Part shown: positions 26,584 to 35,272 of the stretch, piece after piece
Layout of the letters: each line of letters opens with the position of its first letter
How positions within the stretch are numbered: position 1 is the stretch's first letter
DNA from: JBBQWT01 sp038210375
GTDB taxonomy: Bacteria; Acidobacteriota; Terriglobia; Terriglobales; Acidobacteriaceae
Direction: 5' to 3'
Assembly (NCBI GenBank): GCA_038210375.1
Contig: JBBQWT010000005.1
Span: forward strand, 1-64,000
DNA length: 64,000 nt
Program-made: the position numbers and the translations under genes
The notes under the pieces: model-generated
Database searches by the model: none
Told to the model about the DNA's origin: nothing
The model's input: the letters and a program-made list of their open reading frames with translations, nothing else

Positions 26584-27813
26584 ATGGGGCGTTTTACCGG
26601 ACTCATTGGCTTGTCCATGATGGTGGCAGCGGCGTATTTCTTTTCAACCAACCGCCGGGCGATTCGCTGGAAGACTGTGGCCTGGGGCCTGGGACTGCAA
26701 GTGATCTTCGCCCTCGTTGTCTTCCGCCTGGGGCTGGGCCAGGTAGCGCTGAAGAAGGCGGGCGGCGCGGTATATACCCTGCTTTCGTTTTCATTTGCCG
26801 GCTCATCTTTTGTGTTTGGCCCGCTGGGAGCGCAGAAGCCGTCGATCGGCTTCTTTTTCGCATTCATGGTGCTGCCCACCATCATTTTTATCAGCGCATT
26901 TTTCGCCATCCTTTATCACTTCGGCATCATGCAGTTCATCATCAAGATCGCCGCCCGGGTCATGATGAGCTTGATGGGCATCAGCGGCGCCGAATCGCTC
27001 GATGTGGCCGCCAGTATCTTTATGGGACAGACCGAAGCGCCGCTCACCATTCGCCCTTACCTGCCCGATTGCACCACCTCCGAGTTGATGACCATCATGA
27101 CCGCGGGCATGGCGCATGTCTCAGGCGGCATCATGGGCGCTTACATCCTTTTCGGCATTCGCGCCGAGCACTTGCTGTCGGCGGTGATCATGACCGCTCC
27201 CGGCACCATCGTCATGGCCAAAATGCTGGTGCCCGAAACCGAGCAGCCCCGCACCGCAGGCAAAGTTGAACTGGCCGATGACGAAGCCCACAAGGATGAA
27301 AACCTTCTGGGCGCGATCGCTCGCGGCACTATGGATGGCGGCCAACTGGCATTCAATGTGGCCATTATGCTGATCGCATTCCTGGCCCTGGTAGCGCTGC
27401 TCAACGGCATGATGGGCGGCATTCACAACCTCAATCACATGGCGTGGTTTCCCCAGAGCATGGAGACGGTACTGGGAGCGCTGTTTGCGCCGGTGGCATG
27501 GATCATCGGTGTTCCCGCCCAGGATTGCATCGCCATCGGAAACTTGTTGGGAACGCGCATGGTGATCAACGAGCTGGTGGCCTATTCCCTGCTGGGAGCG
27601 CAACAGGCGTCTCTGCTGGCAAAGTCCTACACCATCGCGACCTTCGCGTTATGCGGGTTCGCCAACTTTGCCTCCATCGGAATCCAGATCGGCGGCATCG
27701 GGGCACTCGCCCCCAATCGCCGCAACGAGCTGGCCCGCCTCGGCTTTCGCGCCATGCTGGCCGGCACCATGGCCAACCTGATGTCGGCGTCGATTGTCAG
27801 CCTTCTGATATGA
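26584..27813 (+). CDS. Concentrative nucleoside transporter (NupC/CNT family)
   Basis: 409-aa inner-membrane Na+ or H+ coupled nucleoside importer. N-terminal, core and gate regions are recognisable. GPLGAQKPSIGFFFAFMVLP and FMGQTEAPLTIRPYL (substrate-contact region) are visible, as are MTAGMAHVSGGIMGAYI and CGFANFASIGIQIGGIGALA. Multiple hydrophobic segments are spread along the whole length. AGGAG precedes the ATG. It lies between pyrimidine and purine nucleoside phosphorylase genes, so uptake and cleavage of nucleosides are encoded together. Confidence 0.94.
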   Translation: MGRFTGLIGLSMMVAAAYFFSTNRRAIRWKTVAWGLGLQVIFALVVFRLGLGQVALKKAGGAVYTLLSFSFAGSSFVFGPLGAQKPSIGFFFAFMVLPTIIFISAFFAILYHFGIMQFIIKIAARVMMSLMGISGAESLDVAASIFMGQTEAPLTIRPYLPDCTTSELMTIMTAGMAHVSGGIMGAYILFGIRAEHLLSAVIMTAPGTIVMAKMLVPETEQPRTAGKVELADDEAHKDENLLGAIARGTMDGGQLAFNVAIMLIAFLALVALLNGMMGGIHNLNHMAWFPQSMETVLGALFAPVAWIIGVPAQDCIAIGNLLGTRMVINELVAYSLLGAQQASLLAKSYTIATFALCGFANFASIGIQIGGIGALAPNRRNELARLGFRAMLAGTMANLMSASIVSLLI

Positions 27814-27827
27814 GCTTGGCCTGATTC

Positions 27828-28673
27828 ATGAAAACCGATCTCATGGATGATTTCGCCAACGCCGATCAGGCGGCGCAACTGGTTCTGTCCCGGACCCCAC
27901 TGCGCCCCCAAGTTGGACTCGTGCTGGGTTCAGGACTGGGCGCCTTTGCCGACTCGGTCAGCAGCGCTACGCGAATTCCATTCTCTGAAATTCCGCATTT
28001 CCCCGCCTCCACCGCCCCCGGACACGCGGGACAGATGGTCATCGGCGCAGTAGAAGGCACGCCGGTAGTAGTGATGCAGGGCCGCGTCCATTTCTATGAG
28101 GGATACACGCCGCAGCAAGTCATCTACCCAGTTCGGGTAATGGCGCGCATGGGAGTCAAAGCCCTCATCCTGACCAACGCCGCTGGCGGCATCAGCTCCG
28201 GCCTTAAACAAGGCGGCCTGGTGGTGCTGAGCGACCACATCAATTTGCAGGGTGTGAATCCCATGATGGGGCGCAACGATGACCGGCTGGGAATACGTTT
28301 CTTCGACATGAGTGCGGCCTATGACCCGGAATATCGCGCGCAGGCCCTGGCCGCTGGGAAGAGATTGGGCATCAATATCAGCGAAGGAGTTTACGTCGCG
28401 GTAAGCGGCCCCAGTTACGAGACCCCAGCGGAAATTCGGGCCTTCCGCACGCTGGGTGCCGACGTGGTGGGCATGTCAACGGTGCCCGAAGTGATTGCGG
28501 CGCGGCACATGGGGATCAAGGTTCTGGCGATCTCATGCGTAACCAATCTTGCCGCCGGCATTTCGAAGCAACCGTTATCTCACGCGGAGGTGATGGAAAC
28601 CGGCGAGCGGGTGAAGGGCGACTTCATGGCGCTGATTCGCGTTGTGCTGCCGGGGATTGCGGGCGGGGTGTAG
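27828..28673 (+). CDS. punA: Purine-nucleoside phosphorylase
   Basis: 281 aa. Trimeric (PNP/MTAP-type) enzyme splitting guanosine and inosine to base and ribose-1-phosphate. Signatures: VGLVLGSGLGAFAD (phosphate binding), QGRVHFYEGY, and GPSYETPAEIRAFRTLGADV followed by the VGMSTVPEVIAA segment. The start may be the ATG at 27828 or the ATG at 27843. It follows nupC by 14 bp and is surely co-transcribed with it. Confidence 0.94.
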   Translation: MKTDLMDDFANADQAAQLVLSRTPLRPQVGLVLGSGLGAFADSVSSATRIPFSEIPHFPASTAPGHAGQMVIGAVEGTPVVVMQGRVHFYEGYTPQQVIYPVRVMARMGVKALILTNAAGGISSGLKQGGLVVLSDHINLQGVNPMMGRNDDRLGIRFFDMSAAYDPEYRAQALAAGKRLGINISEGVYVAVSGPSYETPAEIRAFRTLGADVVGMSTVPEVIAARHMGIKVLAISCVTNLAAGISKQPLSHAEVMETGERVKGDFMALIRVVLPGIAGGV

Positions 28674-28744
28674 CCATCGTTCGCTGCGTCGCGCGCGCTC
28701 AACCTGCAAGTCTCTGGCTGAGCCGACATTCAAAGAAAACGCAA

Positions 28745-29020
28745 GGTCCTTCGCTAGAACAAGAAGCAAAGGCTCGCTCCAGGATGACAAGGGTTAGGGC
28801 GTATTTCCCCACCAACATTTCACATGCACCTTCTCTAGTTTCGTTACGACCAACTCTAAGACGCCCTGATTCATTTCGACTGTCTAAGCTATTGCCCTTC
28901 GCATTTGATCTGAAACCGCAGCGATCTCAAGAAGCCGCATTGAACAGCGCTGAGGAGCGGAAATACCCTGAACCTTGTCATTCTGGAGCGCGCCTTTGCT
29001 TCTTGTTTGAGCGAAGGACC
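28745..29020. repeat. Inverted pair of 48-bp repeats in an approximately 400-bp gene-free gap
   Basis: Segment 28745-28792 (GGTCCTTCGCTAGAACAAGA...) and segment 28973-29020 are inverted copies, matching at 44 of 48 positions, about 180 bp apart. The right copy read forward begins CCTTGTCATTCTGGAGCG, reminiscent of the TGTCATTCTGA start of the other repeat family. No gene is visible between 28674 and 29072. Confidence 0.8.
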
Positions 29021-29072
29021 TCGTGCTTTCCTTTGTTCTTGCTAGATGCGGCGCGTAACGCCGGCACCCCGG

Positions 29073-30377
29073 CTACGAAGTTGGCCTGGACCACAACGCC
29101 GACCTCGTCGAGGATTTTTCGCCTTGCCGCCAGGGCTCATTCATCATCGGCGCCGGGTTCAAGGTCTTGGTCAGCAACAACTGCACGTCGCTGATGTGGC
29201 GCTCGCGGAATGCGCCTTCGCAGTACCCCAGGTAGTAATCCCACATGCGAATGAACCGGTCGTCGAAGCCCTGGCTGCGCACGGCGTCGAGATTTTCCTG
29301 GAAGGCCTGCCGCCAGGCTTTGAGGGTTTCGGCGTAGTGCATGCCGATGTCTTCCATGTCGAACATCTGCATGCTGGTGCGGCGCAGCAGGGAGCGCTGG
29401 ATCTCGATGACCGATGCCAGCTCGGCGCCGGGGAAAATATATTTCTGTATCCAGTCGCAGCTCTTGCGGTATTCCTGAAATTTGTTTTCGTTGATGGTGA
29501 TGGATTGCAGCAGCATCGTGCCCTCGGGCTTGAGCAGGCGATTGCAGTTGCCGAAGTAGTCGTCGTAGTGTTCGTGGCCCACCGCCTCGAACATCTCGAT
29601 GCTGACGATCTTGTCGTAGCTGCCCCGCAGGTTGCGGTAATCCTCCAGCAGCAACTGGATGCGGGCGCCGGCTTCGCCCAAATTCTGGAAAAGGTTGCGC
29701 GCGTACTCATGCTGGCGCTGGCTGATCGTGGTGGTGGTGATGCGGCAGCCGTATTCGCTGGCGGCGAACGCCGCCCATCCGCCCCATCCCGTGCCGATTT
29801 CGAGCACGTGATCTTTGGGACCCAGCCGCAGTTTGCGGCAGATGCGGTCGAATTTCTGGATCTGGGCGCGCGCCAGAGTATCGCCCGCGCTCTGATAGTA
29901 GGCGCAGGAATAGGTCATGCTGCGATCGAGAAACAAGCTGTAAAAATCGTTGCCCAGGTCGTAGTGGTAGCTGATGTTCTTGCGGCTTCCCACGCGGGTG
30001 TTGGAATTGCGGCGATGGCGCAGCCGGTCGAAGATGCGCATCGCCGCGGAGAAGACGCGGTTCTGGTTTTCCACGGCGTTGAGATTTCTCACCGCCAGCC
30101 GCACCACCGCAACCAGGTCGGGCGATGACCAATCGCCATCCATGTATGACTCGCCCATGCCCACGTCGCCGCCGAAGACCGCGCGGCGGAAGAAACCCTG
30201 GTGATGCACCACCACCATGGCGCGCAGCGGGCTGGCAGCGTCGCCGAACGCATAGGTCTCTTCCGGGCACACCACTTCGAGAAAGCCTGAACTAAAGCTC
30301 TTGAGGGTGTTCAGAAACATGGCCTTGGCCATGCGATCGACGCGTCCCGAGCCGGAACGGGCTAATTGGTTTTCCAC
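29073..30377 (-). CDS. Cyclopropane-fatty-acyl-phospholipid synthase-like methyltransferase (first copy)
   Basis: 434 aa from a GTG at 30377 that overlaps the DUF1365 gene by 16 bp; an ATG at 30332 would give 419 aa. The N-terminal lipid-binding part (GFLEVVCPEETYAFGD) is followed by the Rossmann methyltransferase core. Motifs are HYDLGNDFYSLFLDRSMTYSCAYY, VLEIGTGWGGWAAFAA and KIVSIEMFEAVGHEHY. The C-terminus (WDYYLGYCEGAFRERHISDVQLLLTK) is complete. Cfa enzymes transfer a methyl(ene) group from AdoMet to an unsaturated acyl chain of a phospholipid. Last of four coupled leftward genes. Confidence 0.92.
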   Translation of the reverse strand: MENQLARSGSGRVDRMAKAMFLNTLKSFSSGFLEVVCPEETYAFGDAASPLRAMVVVHHQGFFRRAVFGGDVGMGESYMDGDWSSPDLVAVVRLAVRNLNAVENQNRVFSAAMRIFDRLRHRRNSNTRVGSRKNISYHYDLGNDFYSLFLDRSMTYSCAYYQSAGDTLARAQIQKFDRICRKLRLGPKDHVLEIGTGWGGWAAFAASEYGCRITTTTISQRQHEYARNLFQNLGEAGARIQLLLEDYRNLRGSYDKIVSIEMFEAVGHEHYDDYFGNCNRLLKPEGTMLLQSITINENKFQEYRKSCDWIQKYIFPGAELASVIEIQRSLLRRTSMQMFDMEDIGMHYAETLKAWRQAFQENLDAVRSQGFDDRFIRMWDYYLGYCEGAFRERHISDVQLLLTKTLNPAPMMNEPWRQGEKSSTRSALWSRPTS

Positions 30378-31174
30378 GATGCCCCCAGATGTTTTTTCCC
30401 TGCCGCTTGAAAATGTCCGCCTCCGGGATGCGGCACCACGGGGACGCCTTTCAGCCTGAGCCTGACGGCTTGCCAGTGGATGGCGGCCGTGACCTTGGCG
30501 GTGAGCCAGGGAAAGCGCAGCAGCGCGCTGTGCAGCTGGGCTTTCTCCCACGGACGCCGCGACAGTTTCAAGGTCGAATCAAAGATGCTGACGCCATCCT
30601 CGGCGCTGTTGCTTTGCACCACCAGCTCGTCGCCGGGTGAAGTGAACGTCCAATCGTAGCTGTGCCCCATCTTCAGGAAGGGCGATACATGAAACGTTTT
30701 GCGAAAACGATATTTTTTCGCGGACGTCGTAGGAGCGGTCATCGGCTCCAGTTCCTCGGCTTGCGAGAGCCAGTAATTCTGGGTTTCGGCGAACGTATTG
30801 TTCACCTCCGCCATCACCATCTGCAACCGCTCTTCCTCATCGTAAAAATAGAAAAACGATACCGGATTGAAGTTGTAACCCAGGTAGCGCAAGTGAGTGA
30901 GCAGAAAGATCTGGCCCCGCGGCAGGAGGATTCCATGGCGCGCGGCATCGATTTCGAGGCGCCGGCGCAGCGACTGGCCGGGATCGCCAAAGTGATCGCG
31001 CTGATGATACGCCGCCCAGTTCCAGCGGTTATAGCTGGAAAATGGAGAGATGCGCATCAGTTCCGGCAGCTTGTCCACATCGAGAAAAGCCATGAACAGC
31101 GGGTAGGTGAACTCGTGCCGCACCGGCGCAAACCGCCGGTGGCGCAGGTCGCCGAGAAAGATCGCCGACTCCAT
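30362..31174 (-). CDS. DUF1365 family protein
   Basis: 270 aa from the ATG at 31174, 5 nt after the stop of the FAD oxidoreductase gene. DUF1365 hallmarks: MESAIFLGDLRHRRFAPVRHEFTYPLFM, HLRYLGYNFNPVSFFYFYD and KTFHVSPFLKMGHSYDWTF. The biochemical role of DUF1365 is not established. It is recurrently encoded beside Cfa-like methyltransferases and FAD amine-oxidase-like proteins in bacteria, as here, so a role in acyl-chain modification is inferred. Confidence 0.9.
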   Translation of the reverse strand: MESAIFLGDLRHRRFAPVRHEFTYPLFMAFLDVDKLPELMRISPFSSYNRWNWAAYHQRDHFGDPGQSLRRRLEIDAARHGILLPRGQIFLLTHLRYLGYNFNPVSFFYFYDEEERLQMVMAEVNNTFAETQNYWLSQAEELEPMTAPTTSAKKYRFRKTFHVSPFLKMGHSYDWTFTSPGDELVVQSNSAEDGVSIFDSTLKLSRRPWEKAQLHSALLRFPWLTAKVTAAIHWQAVRLRLKGVPVVPHPGGGHFQAAGKKHLGASWKTN

Positions 31175-31179
31175 TCCGG

Positions 31180-32442
31180 TTACCACTCGACCCCGAGAGT
31201 CTGGGCCACGCGTATGGCCGAGTTCAAGCCGTCTTCGTGAAAGCCATACAGCCAATAGGCGCCGCAGAAGTGGGTGCGGTTGACTCCGCTGACTTCGCTC
31301 CATCGGCCTTGCGCACGCACCGCGTCGAGGGTGTAGAGCGGATGAAAGTAGGTCATGCGGCGCAATACTTTTTCCTGGTCCACGGCGCTGCCGCCATTCA
31401 GGGTCACACAGTAGTCCTGGTCAGAAACCAGCGCCTGCAGGCGGTTCATGTGATAGGTGACCTTGGCCGCTTCGGGTGAGTTGCTGCCGTTGTTCGCGCT
31501 CAAATGATAGTTCCAGGAAGCACGCGCCGCTGGCCGCCGCGGCAGCAGCCGGGTATCGGTATGCAGCATGGTGTCATTACGGCTGGTGGAAAAATTCCCC
31601 AGGACTTCGCGTTCGCGCGGGCTGGCATCGCGCAGCAATGCCAGCGCCTGGTTGCCGTGGCATGCCATCACCACTTGGTCGAAACTCTGCGGCGAGCGGT
31701 CGTTGAAGTGCAAGGTCGCCGAGCCCGCCTCGCGGGTGATCCCACTCAAATCCGCGCCCAGGGTGATGCGCTCGCGATAGGGAGCGGTCAGCGGAGCGAT
31801 GTACTGGCTGCTGCCGCCGGTGATCGAATACCACTGGTGATGGGTATCGACGCCGAGGAAGCCGTGGTTCTCGAAAAATCGCAGCAGCGTAAACGCGGGA
31901 AAATCGCGCATCTCTTCGAGCGACGTGGACCACACCGCCGACGCCATGGGATAGAGATAGTAATCGCTGAATCTCTGGCTGTAGTGGTTGGCCTCAAGGT
32001 AGTCGCCAAGCTTGACTTCGGCGCGGCCCGGATCGAGCAGCAGTTTCCGCGCTTCCCGGTTGAACCGCAGAATCTCTTTCAAAAAAGCGTAGTGCCGCGG
32101 AGCGACCAGGTTGCGGCGCTGGGCAAATAATCCGCTGGGGCCGCGGCTGCTGTATTCAAAACCGGTGCGCTCGCAGGAGACGCCGAACGACATATCGCTG
32201 GGCTGGCGCGCCACTCCCAACTCGCCCAGCAGGCGAACCAGGTTGGGATAGGTGCGGTCGTTGTGGACGATGAAGCCGGTATCCACCTGGAGGGGCCCGC
32301 GCCTATCATCGATGGTATGAGTGTGGGTGTGTCCGCCGAGGCGCGGCTCGCGCTCGAAGAGATGCACCTGGTGGCGGCGGCTGAGCAACCAGGCGGCGGC
32401 CATACCGGAAATTCCGGCGCCGACGACCGCGATCCTGTTCAT
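31180..32442 (-). CDS. FAD-dependent amine-oxidase-like oxidoreductase
   Basis: 420 aa. The N-terminal dinucleotide-binding motif is RIAVVGAGISGMAAAWLLSR, with FEREPRLGGHTHT as the second FAD contact. The C-terminal NRTHFCGAYWLYGFHEDGLNSAIRVAQTL is the closing FAD motif. It resembles the flavin monooxygenase/protoporphyrinogen-oxidase-like proteins found in Cfa-DUF1365 clusters. It overlaps the desaturase gene by 4 bp (ATGA) and leads by 5 nt into DUF1365. Desaturation, isomerisation or saturation of a methylene intermediate are possible reactions; none is proven. Confidence 0.9.
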   Translation of the reverse strand: MNRIAVVGAGISGMAAAWLLSRRHQVHLFEREPRLGGHTHTHTIDDRRGPLQVDTGFIVHNDRTYPNLVRLLGELGVARQPSDMSFGVSCERTGFEYSSRGPSGLFAQRRNLVAPRHYAFLKEILRFNREARKLLLDPGRAEVKLGDYLEANHYSQRFSDYYLYPMASAVWSTSLEEMRDFPAFTLLRFFENHGFLGVDTHHQWYSITGGSSQYIAPLTAPYRERITLGADLSGITREAGSATLHFNDRSPQSFDQVVMACHGNQALALLRDASPREREVLGNFSTSRNDTMLHTDTRLLPRRPAARASWNYHLSANNGSNSPEAAKVTYHMNRLQALVSDQDYCVTLNGGSAVDQEKVLRRMTYFHPLYTLDAVRAQGRWSEVSGVNRTHFCGAYWLYGFHEDGLNSAIRVAQTLGVEW

Positions 32443-33293
32443 GCCGCGGCTTCCTTGCCGGAATCCGCGCCCACTTGCGGGCGCCGCAGGTCGCGGGTGA
32501 TTCCCACCCAGCTCAGCATGGTCAGGATGTAGAACGTGAAATCAACTTCCCACCAGCGCAGGCCCTGCCGGCAGGAATACTTGAATCGGTGATGATTATT
32601 GTGCCAGCCTTCGCCCATGGTGAGTATGGCCAGGACCCAGTTATTGCGGCTGTCATCGGGTATATCGAACCGGCGCGAGCCCCAGATGTGCGCCAGTGAA
32701 TTGATGCTGAAGGTGCCGTGAAACAGCACTACGGTGGCGACGATGTATCCCCAGACGAAGGCCGCGGGTCCACCGATGGCGAGGAACGCCGCGCCCAGTA
32801 CGGTGGTCGGCACCCAATGATATTGATCCAGCCAGCGCAACTCGGGGAACTTTCCGAAATCCTTGATGCGGCTGGAATCGTAGTTATCGAAATCGTTGGC
32901 GATGACCCAGCCCACGTGCGACCACCAGAAACCGCGCTGCACCGGAGAATGAATATCGTTTTCCCGGTCGGAATTCATGTGATGGTCGCGATGATGCGCG
33001 GCCCACCACAGCACGCCTTTTTGCGATGAGGTCTGGGCCAGAAAGGCCATCAGGAACTGGTTTACGCGATTGAGTTTGTAAGTGCGATGGCTGAAATAGC
33101 GATGGTAGCCTGCGGTCACGCCGAACATGCGGATGGCGTAGCTGAGCAGCGCCAGGCCTACCCACTTCCAGCGGAATGAGACCAGGAACACGCTGAAGCA
33201 CGCGGCGTGGAGCAGGAAGAATGGGACCACCGCTCCCCAGTTATAGGTGCGCAGCCGCCCTGCCAGAGTGTTACCCGGAATTGCTCTTTCCAT
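32439..33293 (-). CDS. Acyl-CoA / acyl-lipid desaturase
   Basis: 284 aa from the ATG at 33293. Membrane di-iron desaturase. The three histidine boxes are HRYFSH (residues 64-69), HRDHH (101-105) and HNNHH near residue 240, with hydrophobic segments between them. It would introduce the double bond that the Cfa-like enzyme modifies. It is the first gene of the leftward half of the lipid locus and overlaps the oxidoreductase gene by 4 bp. Confidence 0.93.
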   Translation of the reverse strand: MERAIPGNTLAGRLRTYNWGAVVPFFLLHAACFSVFLVSFRWKWVGLALLSYAIRMFGVTAGYHRYFSHRTYKLNRVNQFLMAFLAQTSSQKGVLWWAAHHRDHHMNSDRENDIHSPVQRGFWWSHVGWVIANDFDNYDSSRIKDFGKFPELRWLDQYHWVPTTVLGAAFLAIGGPAAFVWGYIVATVVLFHGTFSINSLAHIWGSRRFDIPDDSRNNWVLAILTMGEGWHNNHHRFKYSCRQGLRWWEVDFTFYILTMLSWVGITRDLRRPQVGADSGKEAAA

Positions 33294-33581
33294 GATGATC
33301 GCTTTTATCGGCGAGGGCGCACATTCCCCCTCGATGAGTACGCTCTTTGCAGCGCTACCGGATTGCGTCAGAGCCCAGTGCGCCGCGCTTTCAATCCACT
33401 GCCCAGCGCGACCGCGCTCTAGTATCATCGTACTTTCGCCGCGTTAACCCTGCGGATAGAAGGCGGGGGGGGGTGATATCAGGCGGTAGCTTCACCGGCT
33501 ATTTTAAAACAAAATCCGTCGCCGATTGGATTTCGTTCCATAATCACGTGCGTGCGCTGAAAGTCTGGTCTGGAGGCAAAT
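33294..33581. promoter_or_regulatory. Divergent intergenic region of the lipid-modification locus
   Basis: This 288-bp gap separates the leftward and rightward four-gene halves, so promoters for both must be in or near it. No sigma-70 box pair or palindrome stood out. A GGAGG at 33572-33576 is the ribosome-binding site of the rightward first gene. Confidence 0.4.
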
Positions 33582-33947
33582 GTGAGGCTTTTCCTGAAGG
33601 TTCTTTTTGCTCTGATTTTTTGTTTCATGGTGTGGGGAAACGTGAACGCCGCGCTGCATCAATCCCTGTTCACCGGCATGCACATTAATCCCGAGGTAAC
33701 CCGCCAGTTTAACGAAAGCCCCTGGGCGGTGGCGACACTCTATGACGCCTATTGCGGGTTCATTACGTTCTTTGTGTGGGTATGTTTCAAAGAACGGTCG
33801 TTGGGCGCCAAAATCTTGTGGTTCATCCTCATCATGGCCCTGGGCAACATCGCCATGTCGGCGTACATGCTGATCCAATTGTTTAAATTGAAGTGCGATG
33901 AGCCTCTGACCGACTTGGTGCTGAAGCGAAACCCGGCCGTGGCATGA
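33582..33947 (+). CDS. DUF1475-like membrane protein
   Basis: 121 aa from a GTG start with GGAGG 5 nt upstream. Three hydrophobic segments, about residues 4-22, 52-70 and 76-98, suggest a small integral membrane protein. The pattern SPWAVATLYDAYCGFITFFVWV resembles DUF1475. Its end overlaps the next gene (ATGA). Function unknown; linkage to lipid enzymes is the only clue. Confidence 0.72.
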   Translation: MRLFLKVLFALIFCFMVWGNVNAALHQSLFTGMHINPEVTRQFNESPWAVATLYDAYCGFITFFVWVCFKERSLGAKILWFILIMALGNIAMSAYMLIQLFKLKCDEPLTDLVLKRNPAVA

Positions 33948-34429
33948 AAGAAGGGTTCTTCCATCGCCGCATCATCGCGCCCCTGATCGCCTTGCTGAAG
34001 CAGGGCATCACGCCGCAAAAAATGGCGCTGAGCCTGGCCTTTGGTCTGGTGCTGGGGATATTTCCGGTGCTGGGCTCGACGACGATTTTATGCGCCCTGG
34101 CCGCGCTGATCTTCAAGCTTAACCTGCCCGCCATCCAGATCGTGAACTACCTTATTTATCCCATGCAATTGCTGTTGCTCATGCCTTTTATTCGCCTCGG
34201 AGAAAAAATCTTCCGCGCGCAGCCCATTCCGTTTTCGGTGGGGGACATGGTGGCGATGTTCCGCCACAACATGACGGGGACGATAGCCATGCTGTGGACG
34301 ACCACTCTGCACGCCATCGTGGCCTGGCTGCTGGTCGGTCCGCTGTTGATCTACGGGTTGTACCGGGTGCTGACCCCGATGATGGCGCGCCTGGGCAAGA
34401 TCCGCCGCCCGGCCGGCGAGGCCGCTTAA
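33944..34429 (+). CDS. DUF2062-domain membrane protein
   Basis: 161 aa. N-terminal basic segment, then the DUF2062 pattern ALLKQGITPQKMALSLAFGLVLGIFPVLGSTTILCALAAL (residues about 13-52). Two or three further hydrophobic segments follow. Overlaps the preceding gene by 4 bp and shares one base with the start of the next gene (TAATG). Function unknown; DUF2062 proteins are inner-membrane proteins, sometimes fused to glycosyltransferases. Confidence 0.82.
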   Translation: MKEGFFHRRIIAPLIALLKQGITPQKMALSLAFGLVLGIFPVLGSTTILCALAALIFKLNLPAIQIVNYLIYPMQLLLLMPFIRLGEKIFRAQPIPFSVGDMVAMFRHNMTGTIAMLWTTTLHAIVAWLLVGPLLIYGLYRVLTPMMARLGKIRRPAGEAA

Positions 34430-35253
34430 TGGAACCCGTGAGCTCGGTTCTGCTGCATTTCATTTTGCCGGCGGCCATCGGCGTCTTTTCCATGATGCTC
34501 ATCTTGTGGCTGATTGGCATCAAGAACAACAATTACGCGATCGTTGATTTCGGCTGGTCGGTCGGGCTTTCGTTGATCGCGTTGATCTATGCCTGGGAGA
34601 GCAGCGGTTTTGCGCTGCGCAACATCCTGTTTGCCGCCATGGCCACGGTCTGGGGACTGCGGCTCGGCCTCTACCTGTTGTTCACCCGGGTGATCGGCAA
34701 GCCCGAAGAAGGCCGCTACCAGCAATTGCGCAAGGAGTGGGGCGGCAACCTGAAACTCAAGTTCTTCGCGTTCTTCGAATTCCAGGCGCTGCTCGATCTG
34801 TTCTTGTCGATTCCCTTCCTGGCCGCGGCGTTAAATCCCCGGCCGGAGATTTCGCCGTTGGAATGGGCGGGGGTTGGACTTTGGATCGTGGCCATGTCAG
34901 CCGAGGCCGTGGCCGACGCGCAATTGAATGCCTTCAAGAAGAACCCCGCCAACCGGGGCAAGACCTGCCGCGCGGGATTGTGGAATTATTCCCGGCATCC
35001 CAATTACTTTTTTGAGTGGCTCATCTGGATGGCCTGGTTCACCTTTGCCCTGGGGTCTCCCTATGGATGGGTGAGCATTCTCTGCCCGGCGGTGATGCTC
35101 TATTTTCTGTTCAAAGTTACGGGCATACCCGCCACCGAGGCGCAGGCCTTGCGCAGCCGTGGCGACGATTATCGGCGCTACCAGGAAACCACCAGCGCAT
35201 TTGTGCCGTGGTTCAAGAAAAAAGCGGTATCTGCAACCCAGGTTCCTACTTAA
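34429..35253 (+). CDS. DUF1295 (steroid 5-alpha-reductase-like) membrane protein
   Basis: 274 aa from the ATG at 34429. About six to seven hydrophobic segments. The DUF1295 signatures NNYAIVDFGWSVGLSLIALIY, AVADAQLNAFKKNPANRGKT and GLWNYSRHPNYFFEWLIWMAWF are clear. The last is the NADPH-binding-type motif of the steroid reductase/ICMT-like superfamily. It could reduce an unsaturated or methylene acyl intermediate; this is inferred from fold and neighbours. Lies 19 bp before the second cfa gene. Confidence 0.88.
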   Translation: MEPVSSVLLHFILPAAIGVFSMMLILWLIGIKNNNYAIVDFGWSVGLSLIALIYAWESSGFALRNILFAAMATVWGLRLGLYLLFTRVIGKPEEGRYQQLRKEWGGNLKLKFFAFFEFQALLDLFLSIPFLAAALNPRPEISPLEWAGVGLWIVAMSAEAVADAQLNAFKKNPANRGKTCRAGLWNYSRHPNYFFEWLIWMAWFTFALGSPYGWVSILCPAVMLYFLFKVTGIPATEAQALRSRGDDYRRYQETTSAFVPWFKKKAVSATQVPT

Positions 35254-35272
35254 CCGATCGGAACATACTCCA

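Noticed and set aside
29046..30128. Open frame of 360 codons on the plus strand across the first cfa gene
   Set aside because: Antisense to a clear Cfa-like gene; low-complexity translation.
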